A stretch of DNA of 64,000 nucleotides, taken from NCBI RefSeq assembly GCF_019925205.1, contig NC_083565.1, forward strand, positions 26,068,241 through 26,132,240, in the 5' to 3' direction. The stretch's first letter is position 1, and every line of letters begins with the position of its first letter. This stretch comes from Metopolophium dirhodum (lineage: Eukaryota; Arthropoda; Insecta; Hemiptera; Aphididae). Below, piece after piece: positions 11,300 through 23,392 of the stretch. The notes below the pieces were generated by a model. It was not told the DNA's origin. It ran no database searches and saw nothing but the letters and a program-made list of their open reading frames with translations. Position numbers and translations under genes: made by a program.

Positions 11300-11630
11300 A
11301 TTTTGATTACGGAATCAATACGGTGCAGTGCATTTGCCATCGGTGGCATATAATTGTGTGTAACGTCGTGAGTGTGAACGGGCGACTCGGTTATTATTAT
11401 AAATTGTCAATATAACTATTAATATGGAACTATTTTAAAGTTATTAGATTTTCAGTTTTCTTAAAAAATTCCAGAAACAGAAACCATATAAAATTAATAA
11501 AACGGACTTTATGGTATTTCAATACAAGTATATTTAAACTTTGTTAAAAATACTTTTATAAAGTATTTAAAATACTTAAAAAATATATTGAAGAAATTGT
11601 AGTAAGTTTTTGTAAGTTTTTGCACACAAT
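11300..11630. other. AT-rich spacer before repeat C
   Basis: No gene, RNA or transposon end seen. The sequence is largely A/T runs. It is not shared with the outer flank of C' beyond 58121, which helps place the C boundary near 11631. Confidence 0.6.
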
Positions 11631-12399
11631 GAACACCGATCTTAATCACTTCGCGTGATTGATTTCAGCCACTCAACCACGCCGAGTCACAATAGTAGAA
11701 ATTGTAAAAGCGTATAAAGTTTCGATACCAAAATTCATTTATTATAAAAAGTAAAATTCTCCATCCTCCACTTATATAAAACAGAAACCCGTATGGCGCT
11801 CCGATTCCGACTAGGTATAATTTTTGAACTAGCGTAAGGAAACGGCTAATGAAAAAATCGCGTTTCCCGGATGGACGGTCTCCCGGCGGCGGCATAGCCG
11901 TCGCTGCGTTATCACCGCTCCTTATCACTTTTGACGATTTTTTTCAAAATTTTCAAAATTTCTTCCGATTTTTCGTCTTTACTCGGTTTGAGGAATTTCC
12001 GCGTCCATGCTCGGACCTTATTCGCGTTCCGCGCTAAATTTACAGGCCGCGCGCGTCCGTACTTTTTTCCTGTCGGGCCCGCCGCGGCAAAGATTACGTG
12101 CAAACCGAGCGCCGCCATCGCGCGGTTTATTTCAAAAATTCGAGATTTAGCCTTTTTCGATACGGTTGCCCTCCCCGTCGAAGACGTATTCGCGTTCTCC
12201 GCTAAAATTATAGGTGGTGCGTCTAAATCGCGTTCATAATTCGCCGGGACGGCGAAACTGTTTAAGAGTCATAGATCTGACTCCAGTTATCAACTCAGTA
12301 TAGGTAGGTAGGTAGGTAAGGCGTTGATGCGGATGACATGCGGCTCGTGGTTTCGATGCCAGCCTCATAACTGAGGTGATTGATCTGCTGGACACTCAA

Positions 12400-13800
12400 A
12401 AAATTAGGTGGCTATATGATTTGCATGGACGCCCGAAATGTTTTACATTTTTTTTCACGTAATTTATTACTTAATTTGCGTTTTCTGCAGCAGTAATGAA
12501 CGTTGTATACCTGTTGTCGTGTCATAGAAGTCACATGTTGTCCTCTATCCGACGAAGTCGGATATCCTGCCCTTATTACTTCGGCAAACTTAATTCGAGG
12601 TGACTGACCTGCTATGCAACCAAAAAAATATTGCGGCTGTATGATTTTCATGGACGCGCGAAATGTTTTAAATTTGCGTTTGGATGGCCTGCCCGAGCTA
12701 CCACGTCGAACCGCAGTGGTGCTGACCTTATCACAGTTCCCTATCTCCCACCAACCGCCTAGCTCGAGACCGACGACCGGACCAGAAGACCGCTTCAGCT
12801 TCTGACATCAACAACACTCAGGGCCAACACCGGGGGGGTTTGGGGGGTCTCCCCCAGCGACGCTCGGAGAGTTAGTTAATTTATAAACTCAATGTCTTTA
12901 AAATTATTCACTCTATGTATACCTTTCAAATAAATATCTACCAGTCTACTAAATCCAAAATAAATTGACAGGTGCAGCGAAAGCATTATTCGCTGCACCC
13001 GTGCGCACGCCTAGGTTAGGTTTTTGCGCGCAACGAACCCAGATGGTCATCCATCTGAGAACTAGTACCCAGCGGCGTTGCTTACTCTTAATCACGTCGA
13101 GTGATTGATTTCAGCCACTGCGCCGCGCCGAGTCACGATAGTAGAAATTGTACTTACCAACGTATACAGTTCGCTATAAAAGCGTATAAAGTTTCGATGC
13201 CAAAATGCATTTATTATAAAAAGTAAAATCCTCCATCCTCCACCTATATAAAACAGAGACTTACTTACGTACTTCCTTTGCGACAAATCCTGGGGCGGAA
13301 CGGCGTCGCGGAAAACAGACGGCCAATATCGCCGCCGTCGTGTAGGTATTACTATATACAGGCATAAATACATGCGTCGGTGGGCTAGTGGCCAAATGTT
13401 TTACATTTTTTTCACGTAATTTATTACTTAATTTGCGTTTTCTGCAGCAGTAATGAACGTTGCATACCTTATTACTTATAGCCTACCCTTATTACATCGG
13501 CAAACTTCATTCGAGGTGACTGACCTGTTAGGCAACCAAAAAAATATTGCGGCTATATCGTTTTCATGGACGCCCGAAATGTTTTGAATTTTTTTCCACG
13601 GAATTTATTACTTAAATTTGCGTTTTTGGTGACAGTAATGAACGCTTTCCGTGATTCGACGCAGTCGGATCGCATACCTGTTGCCGTGGCCCGGCCATCC
13701 CACATTGTCCGCTATCCGACGATTGCCTACCCCGATAACTGAGGTGACTGACTTGGTAGACACCAAAAAAATAGCGGCGGCTATATGATTTTTTTCGACA
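12400..13800. repeat. Tandem subunits inside repeat C
   Basis: Blocks of about 160-230 bp recur: a stretch with CCCGAAATGTTTTACATTTT, then CACGTAATTTATTACTTAATTTGCG, CTGCAGCAGTAATGAACG and TGACTGACCTG appears at about 12430-12640, 13390-13590 and 13570-13790 with increasing divergence. A second, larger duplication pairs 12820-13020 with 13805-14015, each holding a poly-G stretch, GCGACGCTCGGAGA, and a GTGCAGCGAAAGC...CGCACGCCTAGG segment. The same arrangement exists inverted in C' at 55990-57410. No coding role is apparent. Confidence 0.85.
13026..13112 (-). pseudogene. 5S rRNA-derived module (left copy)
   Basis: On the minus strand this reads GTGATTAAGAGTAAGCAACG, then CCGCTGGGTACTAG, then GATGGATGACCATCTGGG. 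This aligns with the internal promoter region of eukaryotic 5S rRNA: an A box around TAAGCAACG, and a C box around GATGGGTGACCGCCTGGG. The outer stem of a real 5S gene is not present. SINE3-type retroposons are known to derive from 5S rRNA, so this may be the head of such an element or a captured 5S pseudogene. Confidence 0.7.
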
Positions 13801-14670
13801 ACAATCAGGGCCAACACCCGGGGGGGGGGGGGGTTGGGGGGTTGGAGGGTCTCCCCTTGCGACGCTCGGAGAACTAGTTTAATTATAAACTCAATGTGTT
13901 TAAAATTATTCACTCTATACCTTTCAAATAAATATCTACCAGCCCACTAAATCCAAAATAAATTGACAGGTGCAGCGAAAGCATTATTCACTGCACACGT
14001 GCGCACGCCTAGGTTCAAACCTAAACCGGAAAGTTTTCAAACAATATTATTTTTCGACATGCAGCTCTATTATATTATATAAAAATTATACTATTATTTT
14101 ACCTATGTAAAATTCAATTTTGAATTTTTTTAAATATTATTTTGTATTAACTATTCGACTATATTGACGTCTGCACGTTCTACATAATACATATTATATT
14201 ATTATTATTTACAATTCTTGTATTGGTTTTGGTCGTTTATGTCGTATCCGCCGGTGTAATGCGTTAGGTATTATATGATTTATTCAGCAGTTTTCGTCGC
14301 CTTTAGCGTTTATACTGCAGGTCCACGGTCATTACTTTGCATAATTGACTAACGAGTTTCTTTATTTAAAATATATATTTTAACGATTTTTTTAGTCGTT
14401 AAATCTGTACGATTGATTATACACTCGAAAAAACGAAAAAAATAGAAATTTTTTTTGTTCACATCAAATTATGTTTATTAACTAAAAACCAAAAAAAGTA
14501 AAAAAATGTATGAACAACAATTTTGAAAAAAATAGCACATTGGCTAAAAAAAAATATAAATATAATATTTTACACAATATTATGCGTTTATGAAAATAAA
14601 TAAAAAAGAAAAAATAATATCTGAACAATTTAATAATTTGAAATAATTTAATAAAATTTAAAGAAAAAAA

Positions 14671-15630
14671 AATACGACGGACAGGATAGACACAATAAAC
14701 AATGGAGGGGAGAATGCGAGATGGCGATTGGTGCCGAAATGCAGTGTTGCTGGCCACTGGTCACCTCTGCACGTTCTCCGACCTGTCCCGCGGGTTGACG
14801 AGTTTCGCTGGCGCGTTTGCTCGGCCGCTTGACGACCTTGCCCAGCCGGCGAGGCCAGACCGAGATGACCATGGGAGTGACTACGGTTGACGGCAACGGA
14901 CGGCAGCTAATGCGCGATGTCGTGCGCGTCGACGGTCGACGGCGCGACGACTTGGCCGACGGACGGCGAAGACCAAGGCGCGGAGCAAGTGAAGTGAGAT
15001 TTTGTGCTGTGGAACCGTTGGCGACGAGAGAAACGGCCGATGTGGGATTACCATTGGGCGAAAATGCGAAAGTCAGCGGACCACAGCACGATCCTTGACT
15101 CTCGGTAATATCCGCCCTGGCGTTATCCCTTCGGCCGCGTCCTCGTTCCGCCGCCGCGGTGAAGTCGCGCACCGCCAGACCCTGTGAAACAGTTAAGTTT
15201 CCGCGAGTCCAGCGCCGCTGACGTCCCCGTGTTCCTAGCACGCAAATCTCCATACCACTCACCCCGTGCCGAAGTCTCCACCGCTGCCGTAGTACCGAGT
15301 CACCATCGCCGTCGTACCGAGTCGGTATACCGTCGGGGCGGAATCGTTGCCCGCGCCGGTACCTCTACTATATAGCCGCCGTGTCGTCGCCGTCTCCCGT
15401 CGCCGCCACTCCGCGTGACCGTAAGTGCAGCCGGGAACTCACCGAGCCGCCAGAGGGTCTCGCGCGTCAACGACGACCGAGTGCGCTACGCCAGCGAAAC
15501 CTGTCGCGCCGCGGGTGGTTGGAGAACGTGCGCGGGTGACTTACCGCCGCGCACCGTCCGTGCTCTTTCTCGCATCCTCCCCTCCATTCCGTCGCCGTCA
15601 TCCTGTCCGTCGTCTTCAGCCCAGGGGCGA
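14671..15630. repeat. GC-rich imperfect inverted repeat inside C
   Basis: The segment 14671-14825 is an imperfect reverse complement of 15485-15630. Shared landmarks are the GGACAGGAT / ATCCTGTCC ends, GGAGGGGAGAATGCGAGA against its complement TCTCGCATCCTCCCCTCC, GCACGTTCTCC against GGAGAACGTGC, and CGCGGG...TTTCGCTGGCG against CGCCAGCGAAAC. About 660 bp of GC-rich sequence lies between the arms. The whole 14650-16200 island contrasts sharply with the AT-rich DNA on either side. Long open stretches on both strands come from the GC bias and are not independent genes. Confidence 0.75.
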
Positions 15631-16227
15631 GCTGCGGACGGCTTCTCATCGGCGCCATCACAGACCGCGGAAAAAGCGTCTGACTCTGATCGCAGTTTCC
15701 GGGTGTGCTGCCGCCGGGTATCCAGCCGTCCGAACAACTCACCAAAGCTATTCCTCACAGATATACCCCTGGCCGGCTCGATGTTCTCATCATCCAACAC
15801 GTCGTCTGGTCGCTAAACGTCGTCGAGCGGTCCGCCCTCGGGAGTCGGAGTGGGATCGACAGGCCCCGACTCCGAGGACGGCGCGTCCCCACACGACGAC
15901 GACGCACAAATGTTCGCCTGCAAAATGGAATGGTCCTCTTCTGCTTCCGAAATTTTCGGAACACCTCGACGTTTTCGTCACACTCCTTCCCATCTGCGCC
16001 TCCAAGAATCGGATTTTCTCCATCCGACGCCGGGGTCTGATCGTCGCCACTTGCAGTAGTGCGACCGAATCAATGGCAGACAGAAGAAAAGTCACTAGAC
16101 GCACGAGGTATTCGTCGCTTTCGTCAGCGTAAGTGGCTTCCATTTTGTTGACTGCGATGTCTTCTAAGGTTTCGAGTAATATGACGTTTGCCGCGTAGCG
16201 TGCGATGTTCTAATAGTTAGTTGCCAT
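15486..16227 (-). pseudogene. Decayed unknown reading frame (left copy of C)
   Basis: On the minus strand an ATG at 16227 is followed in frame by a TAG at codon 6. The frame then stays open through a second ATG at 16143 into a stretch containing ADESDEYLVRLVTF and LLSAIDSVALLQV. Protein-like composition continues, but in shifted frames: an acidic Ser/Pro-rich part, then LDDENIEPARGISV, SFGELFGRLDTRRQ and EDDGQDDGDG. A good splice donor (GTAAGT) follows the last part. I do not recognise the family. The same structure is present in C' at 53590-54331, so the breaks predate the duplication. Confidence 0.4.
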
Positions 16228-16906
16228 ATTTTTTTTTCTGGTGAAGATAATTTGTACGTGCACGTTCGGATTATTGAGAATTGGTATTGAGCTAAATACA
16301 ATTAATATTTCAACACAGATACCGATCTCCGAGAAAATCTCCCAGACGACGTATATTACCTACTAGCCAGCTATAGTTTGTTTATCTTTCTCGTCGGCCC
16401 GCAGCATTAGAAAAATTTCGAGCCCGTTAATTTTTTTAAACACCATTATTGGTAGATACAAGTATTTATCTTTTAGATACAAAAAATAAAAAATGTTATG
16501 AATTTACAACTCAAAATAATTTTCTTAACCTTATAACTTTAGACGCTCATAATCTACTATTGTGAATTTACCCTCAAATTTTTTTTTAACTGTTTAATAT
16601 TTTTGTATTAAATTTTCAGGTTTTTGACCGTACATCTCCTGTATAATATAATTAGTAATTAATAATTATACAATATACTATGTAGGTTATAAATATAGGT
16701 ATTATATTATAAATTATTTAATTTTAACATTTAATATTGGTCATAGGTATTAAATGTTTTGACTCGATTAAGAGCTGAGACGGTCTGTCGGCCTAGGATA
16801 TTTTATATTAAGAGGATGTCAGCGCAGCTATATTTCGGTATAAAAACATATTTTCGATAAATAGATTTTATTTCGAAAGTAATATACTTAGCGTAGTACA
16901 ATCTAT

Positions 16907-17080
16907 TATCAAAATTAAAGAACACAATATTATCTAGCAAATGACATATATAAATACGATATTTTTATGTTGTCAAAAATTTTAATTTTTCAATCTTAAA
17001 TACCTATCGTTTCAGTTGTTTAATCTACAAATGGGTATGTCATACCTTAGATAATGTTGTGTTCTTTAATTTTGATAATT
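16907..17080. repeat. Inverted repeat hairpin inside C
   Basis: Arms of about 43 bp begin TTATCAAAATTAAAGAACAC at 16907 and end with the complement GTGTTCTTTAATTTTGATAA at 17080, with few mismatches, around a 90-bp loop. The same hairpin exists in C' at about 52740-52910. It may be a miniature element or an expressed hairpin. Confidence 0.75.
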
Positions 17081-17589
17081 TGGTATTTTTCTCTAAAATC
17101 ACTATAAACCTTTGTATTTGTCATGTTTCTTAGGCATGTTTTTTGTTGTCAAATTTAATTTTTCATCTGTAATGTGCTGCCACCTAAGGACAGCGACGAC
17201 GTCTACGGTTCCTTCTCCCACCACTACTACAAATGGCGGTTTCGGTCGCGTCTAGTACGCACGATCTTTATTTAAACTAATCAGATTTCTAGGAATAAAT
17301 CCCCATTACGATATTACCAAGTTATTATGAAATAGTCATAATAATTATTATTGTGATGTTTCCAGTCATTATATTATATAAAACGGATCACTACCTTTTT
17401 TTCCATAATAATTTGTTCCAATATTAATATCACAGTTTTGAGGACTTTTGTTCCACAAAATATTTGTTCTAGGTACTCATAAAGGCCTGTCTATTCCAAG
17501 AATCGTATCCCAATATCATATTTACAATATATGGTAAACGCCTTCCGTTAATATTTACTATGAATAGATACTATGCATTATATATATAT

Positions 17590-18965
17590 ACTAGCTGATA
17601 CCGTGCACTTCGTTACCCGTTAAATGTACAAACTTTTATATGACTCAAACTTTGTTCAATGCGTTATTAAATATTCGGTGTTTGATATTCTATATCTATC
17701 TTAAATTTTCTGCTGCCCGAGATAAAAATTCTAATTCGCAGCAGTTATTATCAGGTAGGCAATCTACCTGCGGTAGATCGCGGACCCCGTGCTGTTTGTA
17801 CGTAAGTGTATGAATTAACTCTAAAGTATCAAAGTCTAAGTATCAAAGTTTGTCGTTTTGACTTGGTATAACTTTGATAAAAAAGTAAAAGTAAAAAAGG
17901 AAATTTAGCCCTTTTTAAAAAAGTAAAAAGTAAATTGTTGACATTTTCCCCTAAAATTTAACCCTTTCTAAAAATTAATCCTTTCTTAAAATTCAACCAT
18001 TTCTAAAAATAATCATTTCTTTAAAAAAAAATCAACCCTTTTTAAAAAATGAATAACATTTATTCATTTTTTTAAAATATTTAATATTTTATCTATTAAT
18101 TATTTCTTCTATAACCAATAACGACCATATATATAAACAAACATTTCCACCGTAAGTCTCAAAATCCCTGTTTGATCACTTCCCCAGGCTTCTATTAATT
18201 TATCGTAGTGTGGTGTTCTAGCCTTCCTCGATAAATGGACTATCCAACAAAAAATTAATTTTTCAATTCGAACCAGTAGTTCCTGAGATTAGCGCGTTCA
18301 AACAAACAAACAAACTCTACAGCTTTATAAAATAATAATAATAATATATAATATAAATAAATAATACAAATATCGATAATAGCTGTGCTTGAAATCGATT
18401 AATATCGATAAAAATCGAAAAAAAATAATATATTTTTATATTCTGGTTGATATACATTTTTAATTTTAGACACTCATAACTCTAGAGTAAAAAAATATAA
18501 TAGTTGGCACATTATTCATTTTATTTTGAAACATTATCGTTTTATGTTATCTAAGAACTTTTTCAATCAAAAACGACTATTGTTTTTTGGAGAGAATTTT
18601 TATGCTTAGAGTTATGAGTGTCTAAAATAAAAAATGTATATCAACCAGAATATAAAAATATATTATTTTTTTTCGATTTTTATAGATATTAATCGATTTC
18701 AAGCCCAGCTATTATCGATGTTTGTATTATTTATTTATTATAATTATTATTTTTATATTATTTATATTTTTTTCTGCTAGATGGCGCCACCGGTTTTTGT
18801 CTCTAAATCTCTAACTCACATCAGTTAGGTCCATCATTTATGCTATAAACCCGCTCCCCGACATTCTCTATCATTTAAAAAAAATTTTAGCAAAATCGGC
18901 CCAGCCGTTCTCAACTGATGCAATTTCGAATTTTTTGTCTCCATTTTTATATATATATAGATATA
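17590..18965. mobile_element. 1.4-kb insertion present only in the left C arm
   Basis: At the matching place in C' (about 52220-52240) there is only an uninterrupted (TA)n run. Here the TA run is split by about 1.38 kb that begins CTAGCTGATACCGTGCAC and ends in a TA/TAGA-rich tail. Two internal stretches, one with ACCAGTAGTTCCTGAGATTAG and one with CAAAATCGGCCCAGCCG, resemble the 3' tails of insect non-LTR or mini-me-like elements that end in microsatellites. A palindromic MITE is nested inside. The empty site is seen; the family assignment is tentative. Confidence 0.75.
18353..18737. mobile_element. Palindromic MITE nested in the 17590-18965 insertion
   Basis: Arms of about 130 bp face each other around a loop of about 115 bp. 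The left arm includes TATCGATAATAGCTG, ATCGATTAATATCGAT and ATTCTGGTTGATATACATTT; the right arm carries their complements in reverse order and ends near ATCGATGTTTGTATTATTT. The outer borders run into AT-rich repeats, so the target duplication cannot be fixed. Confidence 0.8.
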
Positions 18966-20610
18966 TATATAAATTATAAATAAAAATTATATATTATATT
19001 CACATGACTATGATATCGTTCATATTTCTACTGTAGGCTTTTTTATATAGTTGTTCAGAAGTGCGTACTATGGTTTAACTAATGTATTCTAAATATTTAT
19101 TATGCGTCTAGTCGTAGATCGTCACCCCCTTTCTTATTGTATGTGAATCTGCTCGTGTATGACTAATCCTCGATTACTTTCTTAACCTGTCTAGGTGAGG
19201 TTGTTCGTCCCCATTAGAATGCGATCTCAAGGTTGACTTGCTTTCTCGTTGTATACCTACAGCGTATTTTAATAAGATTAATGACACTAATTTAAATTAC
19301 ATACTATTATTTATCTAATATTTTATGTTATTAATATACTGTACTTTTAACACAAAAATAAACACATTATAATATCGGCTAATTTTTAAGTTTTTTAAGG
19401 CCTTTGACATTTTTTTCTTCAAATTATCTGGACCGCCATAAAATGTAATTATAACCTATATCATATTATGTATAACACCATTATATTATAGATCGGCAGG
19501 CGTATTATGTTATTTCCAGGCGATTCTTTAATTATGAACCGGACAATATATTTTCTTAGAAAATAATGTTGGAAATTTTAGATTCTGAGCAAAGCGATGA
19601 CTGTACTAATTTTACAATGATAATATTGTGTGTGATATTTTTATTTATTTATTTTTTAGTGTCTCTCAACAGTCTCAACACATTTCGGATGGAACAGTAA
19701 AAATGCTTCGATTTTCAACATTGAGCGTGGTTTCTGCAGTAGAAAATTCAATCTTTCTTCTGTCATAGTAATATTTTTACATTTTATTTTGTATTGTTTT
19801 TAAATTAAATATTCCCGGAAGCAGTAAAGTTTTCCAAAAATGTTTCTGTATAAATATTGAAAAAATTGGTATTATTTCAGAAATACAATTATCATAACAC
19901 GGCGTCCTGTGTAGGCTATTTAGCTACACCATTGTCTTGGTTCATTTTTCCGGTCACTCTTGTAAGCAATGAAATATTGGAATAATAATTAAATAATATA
20001 CCATAGTAATATAATAATAAATATTAAAATATGACGCTAGTGTACTGTAAATTTACTTTTTTTTAAATGGAGAATAAGACGTAATAACTGTAAATAAGAT
20101 GAAAGTGTATACAGACGGCAGGATGTCAATGGTGTTGGGTGTGATCGATTACGTACATATTATAAATACTGTGTATTATTATGCTATAATACAGAGGGAA
20201 TTACATATTAAATAACCAAGAATAACGTTTTTAGTTATTTTGTTGTAATTTTATAATATTAATTCAACTTACCGGCAACCGTATTACTAATAAGTAATAA
20301 CAATTTAAGTATAATATAAAATATCTACACTGACAAACCGTCACAGCTCAGAATCGTTTTTCACATACAATGGTTATATTATATCATTGAATTCAAATTT
20401 AATACCATCTATTATACAGTGACCCACTTGAAATCTACCGTACAGCAGAGCAACATCCACTTACCCATATTTTTTATTACGTGTTTCTTATATTATATAA
20501 ATTTATTTCATATTATAATGCATTTAATATAAAGTAGTACGTACCTAAATACAGTGCTTAAAATACATCTGATTTCAGGGGACACACCACACACCTATTA
20601 ATGTAACTGT

Positions 20611-21580
20611 TACTTTTGGGCTTTGACGGTTTTCAAGAGCAAAAAAGATAAGGTACTATATGTTGAAATCGAAGGCAACTCCTTCTGGTATAAATTTTGT
20701 AAACAAGATATGCAAAAAAAAAAAACACCATTGTTTTATTGCTTTATTTAAAAACTACCGCCGAATATGTTAAACACAGTTCATGATTTATTCTGCGATT
20801 TTTAACAAAATACCAATCAAAATAATATGTTTCATAGTAAAATAGCTAAGAAAATAAATTATGCACTTATTTTTAAAATTTTATTTTATTTTTATTTTAT
20901 ACAAAAACATAAACCGTAACAGTTTTTTTTTTTAAATACTTTAAAAAAAGTACACAAACAACTTGACTATGTGAGTAGACCTTGCGTTAATTTGCTGATC
21001 AAAGTTTCAATCACAGAGCATTAATGATTTAATCTCCATCTACTTGCTGTACTATAATGTCTAGTTCACAGTGCATTAAGAATAATGATTGTCTTGTAAA
21101 ATTTTAGTCCTTAATCGTGTTTTTAAACATTTTAGTTTCGAAAATGACCTTTCACGCGTCACTATTGTGTCAGAGGCAGAGTCAGTAAACAGAGTCAGAG
21201 TATATGATATTACTTATAATATTATTAAATACTATAATGATATTAAAAAAAGAGGAGAGGATTTATCAATTCATCATGGGGCGCACCGGGAATTTTCCCG
21301 GTGGACCAGTACGGGCCAGTACGGCTAAACTAGTATAAATACAAGCATAAACATAGATTCAAACATGAATGTGTAATATTATTGTAGTTATAGGTGTCAA
21401 GATATTTACACGATTATTATAATATAACATATAATATTATTAATTATTCATTCAATAATATTTCATTAATAATATTACGGAAGCCGAAGATTGTTCGACA
21501 GTATCATAATATTATGTGACCGGCAGCTACAATATATCGACTCTAATATTATAGTTGTTGAGCGGATCTAACTCGATCGA
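20611..21580. other. AT-rich DNA, no gene seen
   Basis: This is the first sequence inside the C/C' inverted pair and is not shared between the arms. A short GC-richer palindrome at 21285-21304 (CACCGGGA...TCCCGGTG) could be a transposon remnant but has no visible partner or target duplication. A 79-codon frame at 21089-21328 lacks recognisable motifs. Confidence 0.6.
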
Positions 21581-21941
21581 TCGTGATACGTCCCGGGACT
21601 GAATTTTCTTTTACGTTTACACGCAGAGTGACGCGTGGCATTGCTATCCTCGGTCATCTGTGCGTCGGATACGTAGTTCCGAGTTCGTCTTGTTCTCTGA
21701 GTGCAGTATGCACCGTTCTCAACATTGACAGAGGGTCGCCACCGGACAGAGGCTTCAACAGTACATCCGACTAGCCACTAGCCTATCCGGTAAATCGTGC
21801 ATTGTTTCTTCGGATGGATTGAATGTTCGATTGCGTGTTCGAATGTGGTTGATGTTCAACACATTTACAATACGTGGCGGTAGAACAGTCGAGCTGTATA
21901 AATTAACACAATAAACACATTAATACTAACATACATAATAT

Positions 21942-22645
21942 TGTAACAGATGATATCCGTTTACTCCTACGTATATCAAATAATGAGCATAGATAGTTAA
22001 CAGAGAGATATAATGAATAATAGAAATTGTAAGGAATAAGAAATAATGATATGTATTTGTATACAAATAATGACATATCAATTCCCGAATACCTAAATAC
22101 ACGCCTAAGATGATGAAGGGGGCCAATTGCCTGCAATAGCGTTATTGTAAACCGACAATCATGTTATTTCGTGAGTAATATTTAAGAGGACCACATCATA
22201 TTATATGTGAATCGTCAGTCACATATAAGATAATGAGAAATGAGCATATATATATATAACGTACATACATATATCATATATGTATATACATGTATAATGT
22301 ATATAAATATATATATGTACACAACACATAAATAGAAACAGGAACATAGTATCTAAATAAATGATTGACAGCCATGGACACAGTAATAGGACTTTTGCCC
22401 AACTAAGCGTGCACGATATAGATAACACTCTTTATGCAATACGGATAAGCCGATAAGCCAGGAGGAAGGTAGGAGAATAGGAGACCCTTATAAAAGCAGA
22501 CATAAAACAGCCTGTATTCAGACGTGTTCACCCATTGTTATCACAAGTATCTTCACGTCTCTCAGCACCTAAATTGTATTATTTGAACTTATAATAATTA
22601 CACCAGAGTAAATTTTAATAAATGTCTTATCAATTCAACGAGTTA
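21942..22645 (+). mobile_element. Putative solo LTR
   Basis: The segment starts TGTAACAGATG. Near its end it has LTR-like promoter and transcript signals: CTTATAAAAGCAGAC at 22489-22503 as a TATA box, a following region with ACAGCCTG and GTGTTCACC, and AATAAATG at 22618-22625 as a polyadenylation signal. It ends near GAGTTATA, roughly complementary to the start. No internal gag or pol lies on either side. An exact target duplication was not found, so the borders are approximate. Upstream, 21580-21900 is moderately GC-rich without recognisable coding content. Confidence 0.45.
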
Positions 22646-22664
22646 TATTTTATTCAATCCAACA

Positions 22665-22836
22665 AATAGATAATAAAGATATGGATAGGCCACGGCTATA
22701 TTAAATATATTTGAGACCGCGTTCCCGGAGGCTATCCATAGCCGTGATTGATACTCGATATAGGTATACTTTATTTGTTCCCCTCGGAGACCGCTGATAA
22801 GACCATTATGTCCTATTCAAATCTTTATTATCTATG
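22665..22836. mobile_element. 172-bp hAT-type MITE with 8-bp target duplication
   Basis: Terminal inverted repeats ATAGATAATAAAGAT and ATCTTTATTATCTAT flank a short GC-richer centre. The host sequence ATCCAACA occurs at both sides (22657-22664 and 22837-22844), an 8-bp target duplication. A diverged end of the same family lies at 59276-59330, sharing ATGGATAGGACATAATG and CTTATCAGCGGTCT. Confidence 0.85.
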
Positions 22837-22844
22837 ATCCAACA

Positions 22845-23392
22845 AGAAGAAATCCTCAATACAAAGGTTTTGCTACCTGCAACCCGGTAAACCACACAAT
22901 CAACCCGATTGTCAGTTTACCACAATATATAAATATGTATGTACATAGAACTGTATACACATAATAATAAATTGTTTAATATCAAATATCTTACACCAAA
23001 AAGACGTTGATTGTTATTTAATTGATTTACAAACATGTCTGTAATTGTTTTATTCTGCAGAATCATTTTTGGTCCAGACATGTGTAATAGAATGCCATTT
23101 TCGCGAACGTACAGAAAGCTTCCAAGTGACTGTCCCATATTTTGAAACAACCCGCATATGTGTAGACAAACTGAACGCGTGTCTATACTATACATATTGC
23201 TGGGCCTGTAATTATTGTAATTAATACTGTTGCAAATTATTTTCAATTTGTTAAGTCATTATTATACATTTGAAATGATATTTTAGGATAATTAAATATA
23301 ATATTATCATGTGAAAATTCTTCGAATATCAGTGTTTACCGCTTCTCAAATCTAGTTATTCAAAATTATGAATCAGTAATTATTACGGATAC
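22845..23392. other. AT-rich DNA between two MITEs
   Basis: No gene recognised. A 109-codon minus-strand frame at 22917-23246 is AT-rich, and I see no motif in it. Confidence 0.55.

Larger units (their letters stand above)
11631..20608 (-). repeat. Repeat C, left arm of a young inverted duplication
   Basis: The reverse complement recurs at 50580-58121. Several compared stretches are at or above 99% identity: a 235-codon open stretch differs at two residues, and a 79-codon stretch is identical. The outer boundary is near the GAACACCGATCTTAATCAC block at 11629-11647; the inner boundary is near CACACCTATTAATGTAACTG at 20590-20609. The left arm is longer, mainly because of an insertion at 17590-18965. 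The right arm lacks about 90 bp corresponding to 12200-12290, and the left lacks about 25 bp near 11710. Contents in order: a GC-rich part shared with 1848-2095, tandem subunits with a 5S-like module, a GC island with a decayed reading frame, then about 4.4 kb of AT-rich DNA. It may be a segmental duplication or a large unclassified element. Confidence 0.93.

Noticed and set aside
12300..12322. GGTA microsatellite as a telomere-like tract
   Set aside because: The unit is GTAG, not TTAGG, and the tract is short; it is a simple microsatellite also present in C'.
15415..16143. Several long overlapping open frames on both strands in the GC island, mirrored at 53674-54402
   Set aside because: Open frames on both strands at once are expected from GC bias. 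Only the minus-strand (plus in C') signal with the ATG at 16227/53590 has protein-like composition, and it is kept as a pseudogene.
21285..21304. Palindrome CACCGGGA...TCCCGGTG as a regulatory operator
   Set aside because: Isolated, with no flanking gene or second copy. It more likely belongs to a degraded miniature element.
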